Below, one piece after another: positions 1 through 8,169 of a stretch of DNA of 64,000 nt. Origin of the DNA: Anabaena sp. PCC 7108 (lineage in GTDB: Bacteria > Cyanobacteriota > Cyanobacteriia > Cyanobacteriales > Nostocaceae); the NCBI RefSeq assembly GCF_000332135.1, contig NZ_KB235896.1, positions 2,243,403 to 2,307,402 of the forward strand. Direction: 5' to 3'. The notes beneath the pieces are model-generated. The model ran no database searches. It had not been told where the DNA came from and was given only the letters and a program-made list of their open reading frames with translations. Within the stretch, counting starts at the first letter, position 1. Each line of letters opens with the position of its first letter. Both the position numbers and the translations under genes were made by a program.

Positions 1-296
1 TTTTCCGTCCGCCAGGAGGCTATTTAAACAACGGATTAGCCGCTTATGCTAAAAGTCAAAAAAACTCTGTTGTCATGTGGTCAGTGACCTCAGCAGACAC
101 CGATCCTCGTGCAAAATATCAAGTATTCGTTAAAAATATTCTCAGAGATGCTAAACCCGGCGCAATTGTGTTAATGCACGATGGTGGTGGAAATCGTGAA
201 AGAACTGTCAAAGCCTTGCCAGAAATTATCAATGGACTCAAACAGCAAGGTTATAGATTTGTCACAATTCCTGAGTTATTAGAAATGGAAAAATAA
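1..296 (+). CDS. Polysaccharide deacetylase (NodB family), C-terminal part
   Basis: The gene enters from the left edge; the open frame starts at base 3 and reads through to a TAA ending at 296. The visible C-terminal part carries the NodB motif FRPPGG followed by YLNNG, and later LMHDGGG, which in the family (carbohydrate esterase 4) form part of the active-site groove. It is closely similar to the C-terminal part of the next gene, so the two look like a tandem duplication. Metal ligands from the N-terminal part lie outside the window. Substrate is unknown; family members remove N- or O-acetyl groups from peptidoglycan, chitin-like or other polysaccharides. Confidence 0.88.
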   Translation, partial: FRPPGGYLNNGLAAYAKSQKNSVVMWSVTSADTDPRAKYQVFVKNILRDAKPGAIVLMHDGGGNRERTVKALPEIINGLKQQGYRFVTIPELLEMEK

Positions 297-311
297 ATAA
301 CACAAAATTTT

Positions 312-1166
312 ATGCCCAAAAATTATCATTTTTCGCGCACAAATAACCTCAAAAAAATACAAAATGTTATTGCTGCTGTCGTCATCATTCTTTTGATTAT
401 CTCTGGAATAATCATATTACCTAAAATACCAGAAATCTCTCTCACTAATCTCAACGCAATTCCAGTAACTCCCCCACCATGTGAACTGAGTGATCAATTA
501 CAGCCACCAGCTAACACCGCAAATCTGACTTTTAACATCCCAGATAAATCTCAATCTCAAATTTTTCGTCGAGTAAAACCTAAGAATAATGAAAAAGTTA
601 TTGCTTTAACTATTGATGATGGTCCGTGGAAAAAAACAACTTTAGAAATTTTGGATATTTTCAAACAAAATCATGTGCAAGCCACATTTTTTTGGGTAGG
701 AACTTCCTTAAAAAATAATCCTGAAATTGCCAAACAAGTTGTAGCCCAAGGACACGCAATTGGTAATCATACCTGGAGTCATTCTACTCAACCCATGAAT
801 CCCATCACAGCCAAAAACGAAATTGAATGTACCGCTCAACTTATTTACACAACTACAGGAGTGAAAACAGCCTTATTTCGTCCTGGTGGTGGTAGGTTAA
901 ATAACGGATTATCGGCTTACGCCAAAACTCAAAACTATGCCATTTTTAAATGGTCAGTAAATTCAGGTGATTCTAATTCATCTGACTCACAATTTATTGT
1001 TAATAATGTGATCAAAGGTGCAAAAACAGGCGCAATTGTATTATTGCATGATGGTCGGGGCGATCGCACCAAGACAGTCAAAGCCTTGCCAGAAATCATC
1101 AACAGACTTAAACAGCAAGGCTACCGATTTGTCACACTTCCTGAATTGTTAGAAATGCAACAATAA
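312..1166 (+). CDS. Polysaccharide deacetylase (NodB family), membrane anchored
   Basis: 284 aa. Residues about 17-38 form one hydrophobic segment (signal anchor), followed by a low-complexity linker with a Pro run, then a NodB domain from about residue 93 to the end. Visible motifs: TIDDGPW (D102/D103), GNHTWSHS (H153 and H157, the expected metal ligands with D103), FRPGGG (189-194) and LLHDGRG near the C-terminus. All five family motifs are therefore present and an active periplasmic or cell-wall deacetylase is expected. It starts 15 bases after the preceding homologue and is probably co-transcribed with it. The substrate cannot be read from the sequence. Confidence 0.9.
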   Translation: MPKNYHFSRTNNLKKIQNVIAAVVIILLIISGIIILPKIPEISLTNLNAIPVTPPPCELSDQLQPPANTANLTFNIPDKSQSQIFRRVKPKNNEKVIALTIDDGPWKKTTLEILDIFKQNHVQATFFWVGTSLKNNPEIAKQVVAQGHAIGNHTWSHSTQPMNPITAKNEIECTAQLIYTTTGVKTALFRPGGGRLNNGLSAYAKTQNYAIFKWSVNSGDSNSSDSQFIVNNVIKGAKTGAIVLLHDGRGDRTKTVKALPEIINRLKQQGYRFVTLPELLEMQQ

Positions 1167-1174
1167 TGGTTTAA

Positions 1175-1570
1175 TCAACATTCAGCACTTTTAACCGCAT
1201 CACAAAGTTGAGACTCATACCAAAGTTTATACAAAAAGAACTCAGTCTGATAGCTCATCATAGTTACAAATACACCAACAGCATCCTCAGAACCATCTGA
1301 TAACCAAGAACCTTGAAGCGTCACTTCCAGATAGTCAGCATCACAGGTACACAATGCAATAATTTCACCATCGTGTCTTTGTACCTCAGTCTTCAACCTT
1401 TCTACTCCCGGTAAATCAACAGGAAGTAAAAAGGAAGCCGTACTAGGTTCAAAATGTAGAGGTTGACCAACCCGTAGTGCCAAAATCACTCTTTGCGCCA
1501 CCCATTCCTCTATTGACGGAGTGAGACACTCTAAATAAAAGCTCCCTTCAGTGTAAGTTAATTTCAGCAT
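1175..1570 (-). CDS. Conserved hypothetical protein, 131 aa
   Basis: A soluble 131-aa protein with no signal peptide or membrane segment and no domain I recognise. It has mixed alpha/beta composition and several Cys near the middle and C-terminus, but no clear metal motif. It lies 16 bases downstream of the HNH nuclease gene on the same strand, so the two may form an operon, and it ends 8 bases from the convergent deacetylase gene. Coding is supported by the intact frame and codon use like the neighbours. No function is proposed. Confidence 0.7.
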   Translation of the reverse strand: MLKLTYTEGSFYLECLTPSIEEWVAQRVILALRVGQPLHFEPSTASFLLPVDLPGVERLKTEVQRHDGEIIALCTCDADYLEVTLQGSWLSDGSEDAVGVFVTMMSYQTEFFLYKLWYESQLCDAVKSAEC

Positions 1571-1586
1571 TTCCTATGCTCTCCTG

Positions 1587-2105
1587 TTATTCCAGGTTTG
1601 CTTGTAAATCAACCCAAAACTTTTCCGCAAAAGAAACAGCTGGGTGAATTGGTGGTTTTGGTTTGGTACGCAGTTGCATCCCAATTTCAGCCAGACTTTT
1701 ATCGCCTTTACGAGAGTTGCATCTAGAGCAAGCTGTGACTACGTTATCCCAGGTATGCATTCCCCCTTGAGAACGGGGAATCACATGATCCAGTGTTAGG
1801 TTTTTTTTAATACCACAATATTGACAACTGTGATGATCTCGCCGCAACACTTCCCGTCGATTGACTGGGGGAACTTTCCACATCCGTTCAGCAGCAGCAA
1901 TTTTTAGACGAATGTGCTTTGGTACAGAAATTACCAAGCTAGGTGAGTGAATTAACCAGCCTTCTTCTGTAGAAAAATCTACTGGTTCTGCCTTATTTGT
2001 TACTAACAAGACAATGGCTCTCTTAATATTTACCTGACACAGTGGCAAATAATTTTGAGAAAACACCACTACGGATTGCTCTAACACTCGCATTACGCTC
2101 GTCAC
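1587..2105 (-). CDS. HNH endonuclease family protein
   Basis: 172 aa. The C-terminal half holds a complete HNH module: C94-x2-C97, then LDHVIPRSQGG (D106/H107), WDNVV (N121), and C126-x2-C129-N. The two Cys pairs should bind a structural zinc and H107 should act with the active-site metal. The N-terminal about 80 residues form a separate domain seen in cyanobacterial HNH proteins of this length. Such stand-alone genes are common in cyanobacterial chromosomes; nuclease activity is a family inference, and no restriction, intron or phage context is visible here. Confidence 0.85.
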   Translation of the reverse strand: MTSVMRVLEQSVVVFSQNYLPLCQVNIKRAIVLLVTNKAEPVDFSTEEGWLIHSPSLVISVPKHIRLKIAAAERMWKVPPVNRREVLRRDHHSCQYCGIKKNLTLDHVIPRSQGGMHTWDNVVTACSRCNSRKGDKSLAEIGMQLRTKPKPPIHPAVSFAEKFWVDLQANLE

Positions 2106-2125
2106 AGCTTGACTCCTTATTAAAA

Positions 2126-2159
2126 AACCCCCACTTCTGATTTAGATGAAGCGGGGGTT
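2126..2159 (-). terminator. Rho-independent terminator for the 52-aa gene
   Basis: On the minus strand a stem AACCCCC-G-CTTC pairs with GAAG-T-GGGGGTT around a 10-base loop and is followed by a run of six T. It lies just downstream of the small gene at 2187-2345 and just upstream of the HNH gene, so it should separate their transcripts. Confidence 0.75.
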
Positions 2160-2186
2160 AGAAATTGACCTGATATCTTTCTGGTC

Positions 2187-2345
2187 TTATTGCGGTACAG
2201 CATTTTTTCTTCTGTACCTCCCGCTTCTTACATCTGGTTCTGGTTTGCTATTCAGCACATCGAGGCTGATATATCTAGAATCATAATTAAAATCTTCATT
2301 ACCCTGTGTGTTTTGCCCTTGATGCTGGCTGCTATTGGCGTTCAT
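2187..2345 (-). CDS. Small conserved-looking hypothetical protein, 52 aa
   Basis: I chose the ATG at 2345 rather than the longer open frame to 2450, because GTGGAG stands 9 bases upstream and the predicted protein then starts with the polar MNANSSQ. It is a hydrophilic, Asn/Gln/Arg-rich protein ending in a basic segment (GRYRRKNAVPQ). A strong intrinsic terminator follows, which supports a real transcript. Family and role are not recognised. The upstream part of the frame (2346-2450) is probably 5' untranslated sequence. Confidence 0.5.
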   Translation of the reverse strand: MNANSSQHQGQNTQGNEDFNYDSRYISLDVLNSKPEPDVRSGRYRRKNAVPQ

Positions 2346-2521
2346 AAATAAATACTCCACTTCCGCAGCACTAAATTCCCTACCAGTTGGGAATTTGGTG
2401 GCACACAAAGAAGTAGAGATCGGGTAAATGGATTTCACAGAAAATTTCACCTATTGAACATTTCTTTAAACATACTACACTTGTATTACTATCTTGTCTA
2501 TAGTTATAAGGAGAAAAAGTC

Positions 2522-2857
2522 ATGCAGACCATCGCACGCACCTCAACAACTGATATGGAAGTCACCAGCATCCGTTTGGAGCGGGAACTGAAAGATAAAC
2601 TCAAAGAGATAGCTGGCAATCAGGGATATCAGGCTTTAATTAGAGATATCCTCTGGAATTATGTACAGCAAAAATCAGGTGAATGGAAACCGCGATTTTC
2701 CCGCACAGATATTAGAGCTAGTATAGCGGCTACCGCGCAGCAAGAAGAGCGATGTGTGCTTACCGGCAAATCAATTCAACCTCAACAGCCGATGTTATTA
2801 GGATTAACCAGAAATGGCGATATGGTTCCACTCAGTGTGGAGAGCCTGTCGCTATAG
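2522..2857 (+). CDS. Ribbon-helix-helix family protein
   Basis: 111 aa, ATG with AAGGAG about 7 bases upstream. Residues about 12-50 (VTSIRLERELKDKLKEIAG and following) fit a CopG/Arc-type ribbon-helix-helix DNA-binding fold: a short strand and two helices. The C-terminal half carries a conserved-looking CVLTGKSIQ segment. No toxin partner adjoins it, so it is more likely a stand-alone regulator than an antitoxin. The target is unknown. Confidence 0.65.
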   Translation: MQTIARTSTTDMEVTSIRLERELKDKLKEIAGNQGYQALIRDILWNYVQQKSGEWKPRFSRTDIRASIAATAQQEERCVLTGKSIQPQQPMLLGLTRNGDMVPLSVESLSL

Positions 2858-2882
2858 CGCATTAGTTTGATTTTATTTTGAC

Positions 2883-2914
2883 AATCTCTCGGTTTATAAC
2901 CGGGAGATTTTTCA
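2883..2914 (+). terminator. Rho-independent terminator after the RHH gene
   Basis: AATCTCTCGGTT pairs with AACCGGGAGATT (one G-U pair) across a 3-base loop, followed by TTTTCATT. It starts 25 bases after the RHH stop codon and fits its transcript end. Confidence 0.7.
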
Positions 2915-3320
2915 TTAATACGAGTTAGATTCGCTTAATTCCTTATCAAAAAAACTCTCCGCATCAGTTCTAAATACAGCTTTTGAATATAACATATTAA
3001 TACTCATCTAATCAGTGTTAAAACGGATGATATTTATAAGAAGTTTTATGAAATTCTAGAGAAATTACGGTTTATGTAAAGTAACAGCCGGGATATCCTG
3101 GTCTAGAGACAGTAAAATAACCTTAGATTAAACTACTATCGAAAATCTTTGAAAAAAGGTACTTGGATAGAGAATACAACTATACGATAGGTACTTGAAA
3201 TTAATTCATAAAGCAGGTATATAACCTTAATTAGAGTATATAGGGGTAATATCTAGCGAAAGTTTTCATAAAATACTTGTGACTCATCCGTTTTCTGCAA
3301 TAAAACTAAAGGTTAATCAA
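2915..3320. other. AT-rich intergenic region upstream of the sensor kinase
   Basis: About 400 AT-rich bases with no convincing gene on either strand. It presumably holds the promoter of the kinase gene, but I see no clear -35/-10 pair or palindromic operator that I would defend. Confidence 0.4.
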
Positions 3321-3380
3321 ATGCAAAAAAGTTGGTTGCAAATGAAAAAAATGGATCATTATCCACAGGCACAACAGTAA
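3321..3380 (+). CDS. Possible short upstream ORF coupled to the sensor kinase
   Basis: A 19-codon ATG frame whose TAA stop (3378-3380) overlaps the ATG of the kinase at 3380 as TAATG. This arrangement often permits translational coupling. No strong ribosome site precedes it, and the alternative kinase start (TTG at 3332) would run inside it, so it may be chance. Confidence 0.25.
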   Translation: MQKSWLQMKKMDHYPQAQQ

Positions 3381-5410
3381 TGAAAAAGCATTTATTATCA
3401 CCGCCTCAGTACGTAAATAACGTAGAACAAAGACAACCATACCAAGTCAAGCCAATGCAGCCACAGGAAAAAACTGCCCATGCGTTGGCACAGAGCATAA
3501 ATTACATAATTGCTAATAGCACTACAGCAGCATCTATGCTGCACGAAATTGCTCATTTATTAGGGGTTGAGTTTAAGGTAGATTGCTGTTGCCTAGTCAC
3601 AAGTGATGGAGCTAATGAATCAGCAATGGCTAACTGGTGCCATGCCAAATATATGGGATTACCATTCTCAGACGAGATATTGCCAATAGAACAGTTGTTG
3701 ATAAGTTCACCGATAGTGCAATGTGCGGCTGAACCATTGACGATTGATGATATTTCCACGATTCAAAAAACTCTGATAATTGGCTGTCAGTCTTTGCAAA
3801 TACCGATTAAATCGGTTTTAGCTATCCCTACCCGATTTGGTGGCCAGAATAATGGCGTAATTAGCCTGATAAAATTTCAACCCTATGATTGGAATGAATC
3901 AGAAAAAGAACTACTCAAGGCAGTAGAGTCATCTTGTGCGATCGCATTTGCTCAAGTAGCACAAACACAAATCATTACTACTCAAAAGCAGTCTCTACAC
4001 AATAGCAGCCAACATCAAAGTTTAATTAAGCAATTAACTATACTAAGCCTTAGTAACTTGGAGTTGAATCAAATGCTCCAGTTAGTCATTTCCTCGACTG
4101 CTGAATGTTTAGAAGCTGATCGAGGGTTACTCATTTTATTAAAATACACAGATCCACTGTTTTGGAAGTCCCAAAAACAAATCCCCACTGCTAAAGCCAC
4201 AGTAGTTGGGGAATGGAGTAAAACTCAACACACTGAGAATACAGAGACAGAAAAGTTGGAACATTCTTTTTTATTGTCAGATTGTGGTTTATGTCAGCGT
4301 GTATTTACAGAATCGGGGAAACCGATCATGATAGACAACTCTACAGAGCAAAAAGATAATTGGAAACCCCATCCCTTATTTGCCATTGATGAGTTTCCTG
4401 CCACACTATTAATGCCATTGGAAAGTCAAGGTAAAGTTTTAGGGTTCGTGGTGTTACAGCAAGCTGTATCTCGTAATTGGCAACCCGCAGAATTAAATCT
4501 AGTAGAAATGGTATGCGCTCAATTGAGTAACGCCATCATTCAGTCACAGACTCTGCGACAAGTCCAAAATTTAGTGGATGAGCGCACTGAACAACTCAAG
4601 CGCAGTTTAGAAGTACAGGCGAAATTATACGAAAGAACAAAGCAGTATGTTGAGCAACTGCAAGAACTCAATGAACTCAAAGATGAATTTGTCAGCAATA
4701 TTAGCGATCGCTTGCGTTATCCCCTCACCAATATGCGGATGTCAATCCGTAACTTACGTTTACCAGGAATTTCACCTGAGCGTCAAACTCGATATTTAGA
4801 TATTCTCGAATCAGAATGTACTAAGGAAATTAATTTAATTAATGATCTCCTCACTCTCCAAAAACTAGAATCCCATCAAGAAGCACCACAACTTGAAGCT
4901 ATAGATTTAAGCACCACAATTAATAACATTCTCAACTCTGCTGAAAAGCAACTCACAGATAAGGGATTAGTTGTTTACGTAGATTTACCTAAAGAGCCGT
5001 TAAAACTCCAAACCGAAATCGAGAGTTTTGATCGTATTTTCCAGGAACTGTTGACTAATGTCAGTAAATACTCGGAGCGTAACACTGTTGTCCACTTACA
5101 AGCTACTCACAGAGTTGAACAACAACTTGATAGCGAAGCGCTCGGTAAGAATCAAGTGATTATTAAAGTCACTAATACAGGACGTGGTATCTCACAAGAG
5201 GAAGCAGCCTATATTTTTGATAAGTTCCGTCGCGGTAAAGGAAGATGGACTCCAGGTACTGGATTGGGACTGGCTTTAGTTAAGTCTCTAGTATTGCATT
5301 TGAATGGTGCGATCGCTATTGAGAGTACTCCCATTGCCAATTCTGACTTGAGTGAAATTTGTTTCACCTTGACTTTGCCTCAGTTTTCCGTCGCCAATAA
5401 AGCATATTAA
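3380..5410 (+). CDS. GAF-domain sensor kinase with altered H-box
   Basis: About 676 aa from the ATG at 3380 (a TTG at 3332 would add 16 residues). Order: N-terminal GAF domain (about residues 50-190), second GAF domain (about 230-395), coiled coil (about 395-435), HisKA-like dimerisation region, HATPase domain (about 530-670). ATP-site motifs are present: N-box ELLTNVSKYSER, NTGRGIS and GTGLGLAL. The H-box, normally S-H-E-L-R-x-P-L, reads SDRLRYPL, so the phosphoacceptor His is Asp (residue 443 from this start). The codons GAT-CGC there lie inside a GCGATCGC (HIP1) octamer. No response regulator adjoins it. It could be a pseudokinase, a scaffold in a heteromeric kinase, or a mutated orphan. 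No membrane segment is seen, so it should be cytosolic. Confidence 0.85.
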   Translation: MKKHLLSPPQYVNNVEQRQPYQVKPMQPQEKTAHALAQSINYIIANSTTAASMLHEIAHLLGVEFKVDCCCLVTSDGANESAMANWCHAKYMGLPFSDEILPIEQLLISSPIVQCAAEPLTIDDISTIQKTLIIGCQSLQIPIKSVLAIPTRFGGQNNGVISLIKFQPYDWNESEKELLKAVESSCAIAFAQVAQTQIITTQKQSLHNSSQHQSLIKQLTILSLSNLELNQMLQLVISSTAECLEADRGLLILLKYTDPLFWKSQKQIPTAKATVVGEWSKTQHTENTETEKLEHSFLLSDCGLCQRVFTESGKPIMIDNSTEQKDNWKPHPLFAIDEFPATLLMPLESQGKVLGFVVLQQAVSRNWQPAELNLVEMVCAQLSNAIIQSQTLRQVQNLVDERTEQLKRSLEVQAKLYERTKQYVEQLQELNELKDEFVSNISDRLRYPLTNMRMSIRNLRLPGISPERQTRYLDILESECTKEINLINDLLTLQKLESHQEAPQLEAIDLSTTINNILNSAEKQLTDKGLVVYVDLPKEPLKLQTEIESFDRIFQELLTNVSKYSERNTVVHLQATHRVEQQLDSEALGKNQVIIKVTNTGRGISQEEAAYIFDKFRRGKGRWTPGTGLGLALVKSLVLHLNGAIAIESTPIANSDLSEICFTLTLPQFSVANKAY

Positions 5411-5709
5411 ATAATTCGTAATTCGCAATGCTCCCTTCGGGAGAGCTACGCTAACGTAATTCGTAATTTGTAATTTGTAATAGATTCATTAATGGTAGGG
5501 GCAGAATTTCCCCGCCCTTCATTGTATTGCTATTTTTAAAAGACGAATCCTGACCGAAGAGGACGCGGAGAGTCGCCTGTGTCCGATGTCCGACGCAAAT
5601 GGTTTCAAGCCCCCGATTTGAGTCCTGGAGAAGAAAAAAGACATTCCTTGCTGGAATCCCCTGGCTTTAGACATGGGTGTCCCCGCGTCCCCGTGTCTTC
5701 TTCAAAGTC
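5411..5709. repeat. Repeat-filled intergenic region
   Basis: About 300 bases made of small dispersed repeats typical of Nostocales: AATTCGTAATT units, a CTCCCTTCGGGAG hairpin, a GTAGGGGCAGAATTTCCCCGCCC-like palindrome, and a GC-richer block (5540-5700) with the GTCCCCGCGTC phrase that recurs at about 21.34 kb. An open frame crosses it but looks repeat-derived and I do not call it a gene. Confidence 0.5.
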
Positions 5710-7374
5710 CTACTTTTTACCCATTTTTTCTATAACTGCTAATTTCATCAGGGATGTAACTAATAAATATAGACAAAAAGCACATACACAAAAAATCGCT
5801 ATCGCCCAATTATTATATTTGGTGATTATCAAAATTAATCCTATTAACATACTAAATCCTGTTAAACAAGCATAAATCAAGGTTTTGACAGCTAGATAAA
5901 TTCGTCTTAATATGCGATCACTTTCAACAGTTTTAACCCTTAATTGTAATTCTCCCCTTTCAACTCTTGCTTCTAAATTTTTAAATAAAACTTCGGCTTT
6001 ATTCGGTTTGGTAAGTTGATATTGGAGAAAATCTCCGGCTTGTTTGCTTAACTGGATCAGAGTATTTCCTTTACTTTTTGTGACTGCCAGACTTTTTACA
6101 AATGATTGGGCTGACGCTGTAGGATTATATTTAGGATCTAAAGTTCTCGCAATACCATCTAATGTGGTTAAGGCTTTTAAGATAAATGTCATTTGAGCAG
6201 GTAAACGAAATGGTTGCTGTTCAAACATTTCATAAAGTTCGCTTTTCAACTCACCTAATGCTTTAATATCTAAGGGTTTGTCTGTGAATTTATCTAATAA
6301 AAATGTAACTAATCTTTTCACTGGAGTCATATCTGAGATAGGTTCAAGTAATCCCATACTTATTAAAGTATTTACTACTTCATTACTATCCTTTTTTAAC
6401 ACAGCAAAAAAAGTCTTAATCATCTGATCTTTATCCAAAGTTCTGATTTCTGCCATCATGCCAAAATCGTAGAATATAATACTACCATCTGGATTGACTG
6501 CCATATTCCCCGGATGAGGATCAACTTGGAAAAATCCATCTTGTAATAGTTGCTTTAAATAACAACAAATCCCGGTTTCATTTACTTTATTAATATTAAT
6601 ACCACAGGCTTCTAAAGCCGCTTTATCATTGATTTTAATTCCCGGTCTATATTCTAAAGTTAATATCTTAGTTGTGGTATATTGCCAATATACTTTAGGC
6701 ACAATAATCCGGGGATATCCATGAAAATTTTCTCTGAATTTATCAGAATTTCTACCTTCTTGAATATAATCAATTTCTTGAAACAATAAATTAAAAAATT
6801 CATCATAAATCGCTTCTAAGTTATACTTTCTAACCCCAATAAAATACTGATTACAAAACTTAATTAACTGCAATAATATTTTAAAATCTAAATTAAATAA
6901 AGCTTCTAAACCTGGACGTTGTACTTTAACAACCACCTCTTCGCTAGTATATAATGTAGCTTTATGAACTTGACCTAAACTGGCAGCAGCCAAGGGATTA
7001 AATTCAAATTCTTTATAGATAAATTGGATAGGTTTACCTAATTCTAATTCAATCATAGCGATAGCTTCTTGACTACTAAAAGCCGGAACTTGATCCTGTA
7101 AAGTTCCCAAAGCTTCCACATATTCTAAAGGTAATAAATCAGCGCGAGTTGACAAAGTTTGACCAATTTTAATAAAAGTAGGACCCAAATGAATTAAAGT
7201 ATTAACTAACCAAGTAGCGCGACTTTTCTTATGTTCTAAAGAATCTTGAGGAAAAATGCTATCCCACCAAAGACATAACATAAATTTACCCGCAGCCATG
7301 AAAATGTCTATTTTTCGAGATAAAGGAGAATATTTAGTTTTTTGCCACCGAAATTTTTTAGATTTTGCTATCAT
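5710..7374 (-). CDS. UbiB/ABC1 (AarF) family atypical kinase
   Basis: About 554 aa. The open frame runs up to 7527, but I start at the ATG at 7374 (MIAKSKKF) because the upstream frame overlaps a different small coding frame and lacks family features. Signature motifs: KxGQ-type segment FIKIGQTLSTRADLLP, the A-rich loop AAASLGQVHKA, QEGRNSDKF, and the catalytic region DPHPGN followed by FYDFGMMAEI. Two hydrophobic segments close the C-terminus. The family supports ubiquinone biosynthesis in proteobacteria; in cyanobacteria and plastids related ABC1 kinases act in plastoquinone and tocopherol metabolism and stress responses. The exact role is not shown by the neighbours. Confidence 0.88.
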   Translation of the reverse strand: MIAKSKKFRWQKTKYSPLSRKIDIFMAAGKFMLCLWWDSIFPQDSLEHKKSRATWLVNTLIHLGPTFIKIGQTLSTRADLLPLEYVEALGTLQDQVPAFSSQEAIAMIELELGKPIQFIYKEFEFNPLAAASLGQVHKATLYTSEEVVVKVQRPGLEALFNLDFKILLQLIKFCNQYFIGVRKYNLEAIYDEFFNLLFQEIDYIQEGRNSDKFRENFHGYPRIIVPKVYWQYTTTKILTLEYRPGIKINDKAALEACGININKVNETGICCYLKQLLQDGFFQVDPHPGNMAVNPDGSIIFYDFGMMAEIRTLDKDQMIKTFFAVLKKDSNEVVNTLISMGLLEPISDMTPVKRLVTFLLDKFTDKPLDIKALGELKSELYEMFEQQPFRLPAQMTFILKALTTLDGIARTLDPKYNPTASAQSFVKSLAVTKSKGNTLIQLSKQAGDFLQYQLTKPNKAEVLFKNLEARVERGELQLRVKTVESDRILRRIYLAVKTLIYACLTGFSMLIGLILIITKYNNWAIAIFCVCAFCLYLLVTSLMKLAVIEKMGKK

Positions 7375-7427
7375 AAATACAAACAAAATTTGATCTCTGC
7401 ATGATTGATTTTTTGTAATAACTATTT

Positions 7428-7604
7428 TTAAACTGTCAGAACTTCTGTTAGTTTCTTTTCCTGTTGTTCTATTTGCTGCGCCATTTTTTCCAGCAGTTTT
7501 CTGACACTGGTTGGAGTCTTTTCCCAATTTTTTGAGGCTATCTGCTCTAACTTATTGACGCGCTTCTTTTCCATGTCACTTAATTTATCAGATTTTGAAG
7601 GCAA
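7428..7604 (-). CDS. Small coiled-coil protein, 58 aa (short ORF)
   Basis: Read from TTG at 7604 to a TAA at 7428-7430, in a different frame from the UbiB extension. GGAGG lies 10 bases upstream of the TTG; an in-frame ATG at 7574 would give 48 aa. The protein is highly charged, with LEQIASKNWEKT followed by a predicted coiled coil (LLEKMAQQIEQQEKK). It lies just upstream of the UbiB-family gene on the same strand. No family is recognised. The ribosome site and helical composition favour real coding. Confidence 0.5.
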   Translation of the reverse strand: MPSKSDKLSDMEKKRVNKLEQIASKNWEKTPTSVRKLLEKMAQQIEQQEKKLTEVLTV

Positions 7605-7789
7605 TGTTTAAAGACCTCCAAACCAATTTTCTCGCTATTCATCAACGTACAAATTAATTAGCTACAGTATAAAACTAAAAATTTAATGTAGATGCAAGAG
7701 TACATTTGGCTTTTACATAAAAACAATCAAAAGTAGAAAAGTCAATACACCTGTCTTTTCTACTTATTTATGTATTAACTTTTTTTCAG

Positions 7790-7862
7790 TACCCCCAGGG
7801 GAATTCGAATCCCCGTTACCTCCGTGAAAGGGAGGTGTCCTAGGCCTCTAGACGATGGGGGC
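7790..7862 (-). tRNA. trnE: tRNA-Glu (UUC)
   Basis: On the minus strand the 73-nt gene folds as a cloverleaf: acceptor GCCCCCA pairs with TGGGGGT, the anticodon loop is CTTTCAC with anticodon TTC, and the T arm is GGGGA-TTCGAAT-TCCCC. CCA is not encoded. In cyanobacteria this tRNA also feeds the C5 pathway to tetrapyrroles through glutamyl-tRNA reductase. Confidence 0.95.
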
Positions 7863-8169
7863 ATTGGACTCAGACTTTTAATAACATAACTGATTTTTTA
7901 AAGTCTGTCAACAGATTTTTTGAAAATAATTTTGTTAATCTCGAAATGACAACTGAGCGATCGCCATTTTGGGATGAGATTACTGTACAGACAACAAATT
8001 AAGCACAGCGTACCCTGTCGCCAGACAGCAAAAAAAGATGTACCATAAGAAACTAAGCATGAAAAAATCTCTTAATTTCTTAACAAAGGGTATGCTGTTG
8101 TCCCCTGTAGAGTTAATATTTATGATTCTTTACAAAGGATTTTGAAATCAATCACTCAAAATCTACAAC

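Noticed and set aside
2380-2619. Minus-strand open frame of 79 codons
   Set aside because: It overlaps the RHH gene and its upstream region; it lacks a ribosome site and protein-like composition, while the RHH frame has both.
5579-5875. Plus-strand open frame of 98 codons
   Set aside because: It runs through dispersed repeats and then antisense to the C-terminal end of the UbiB-family gene.
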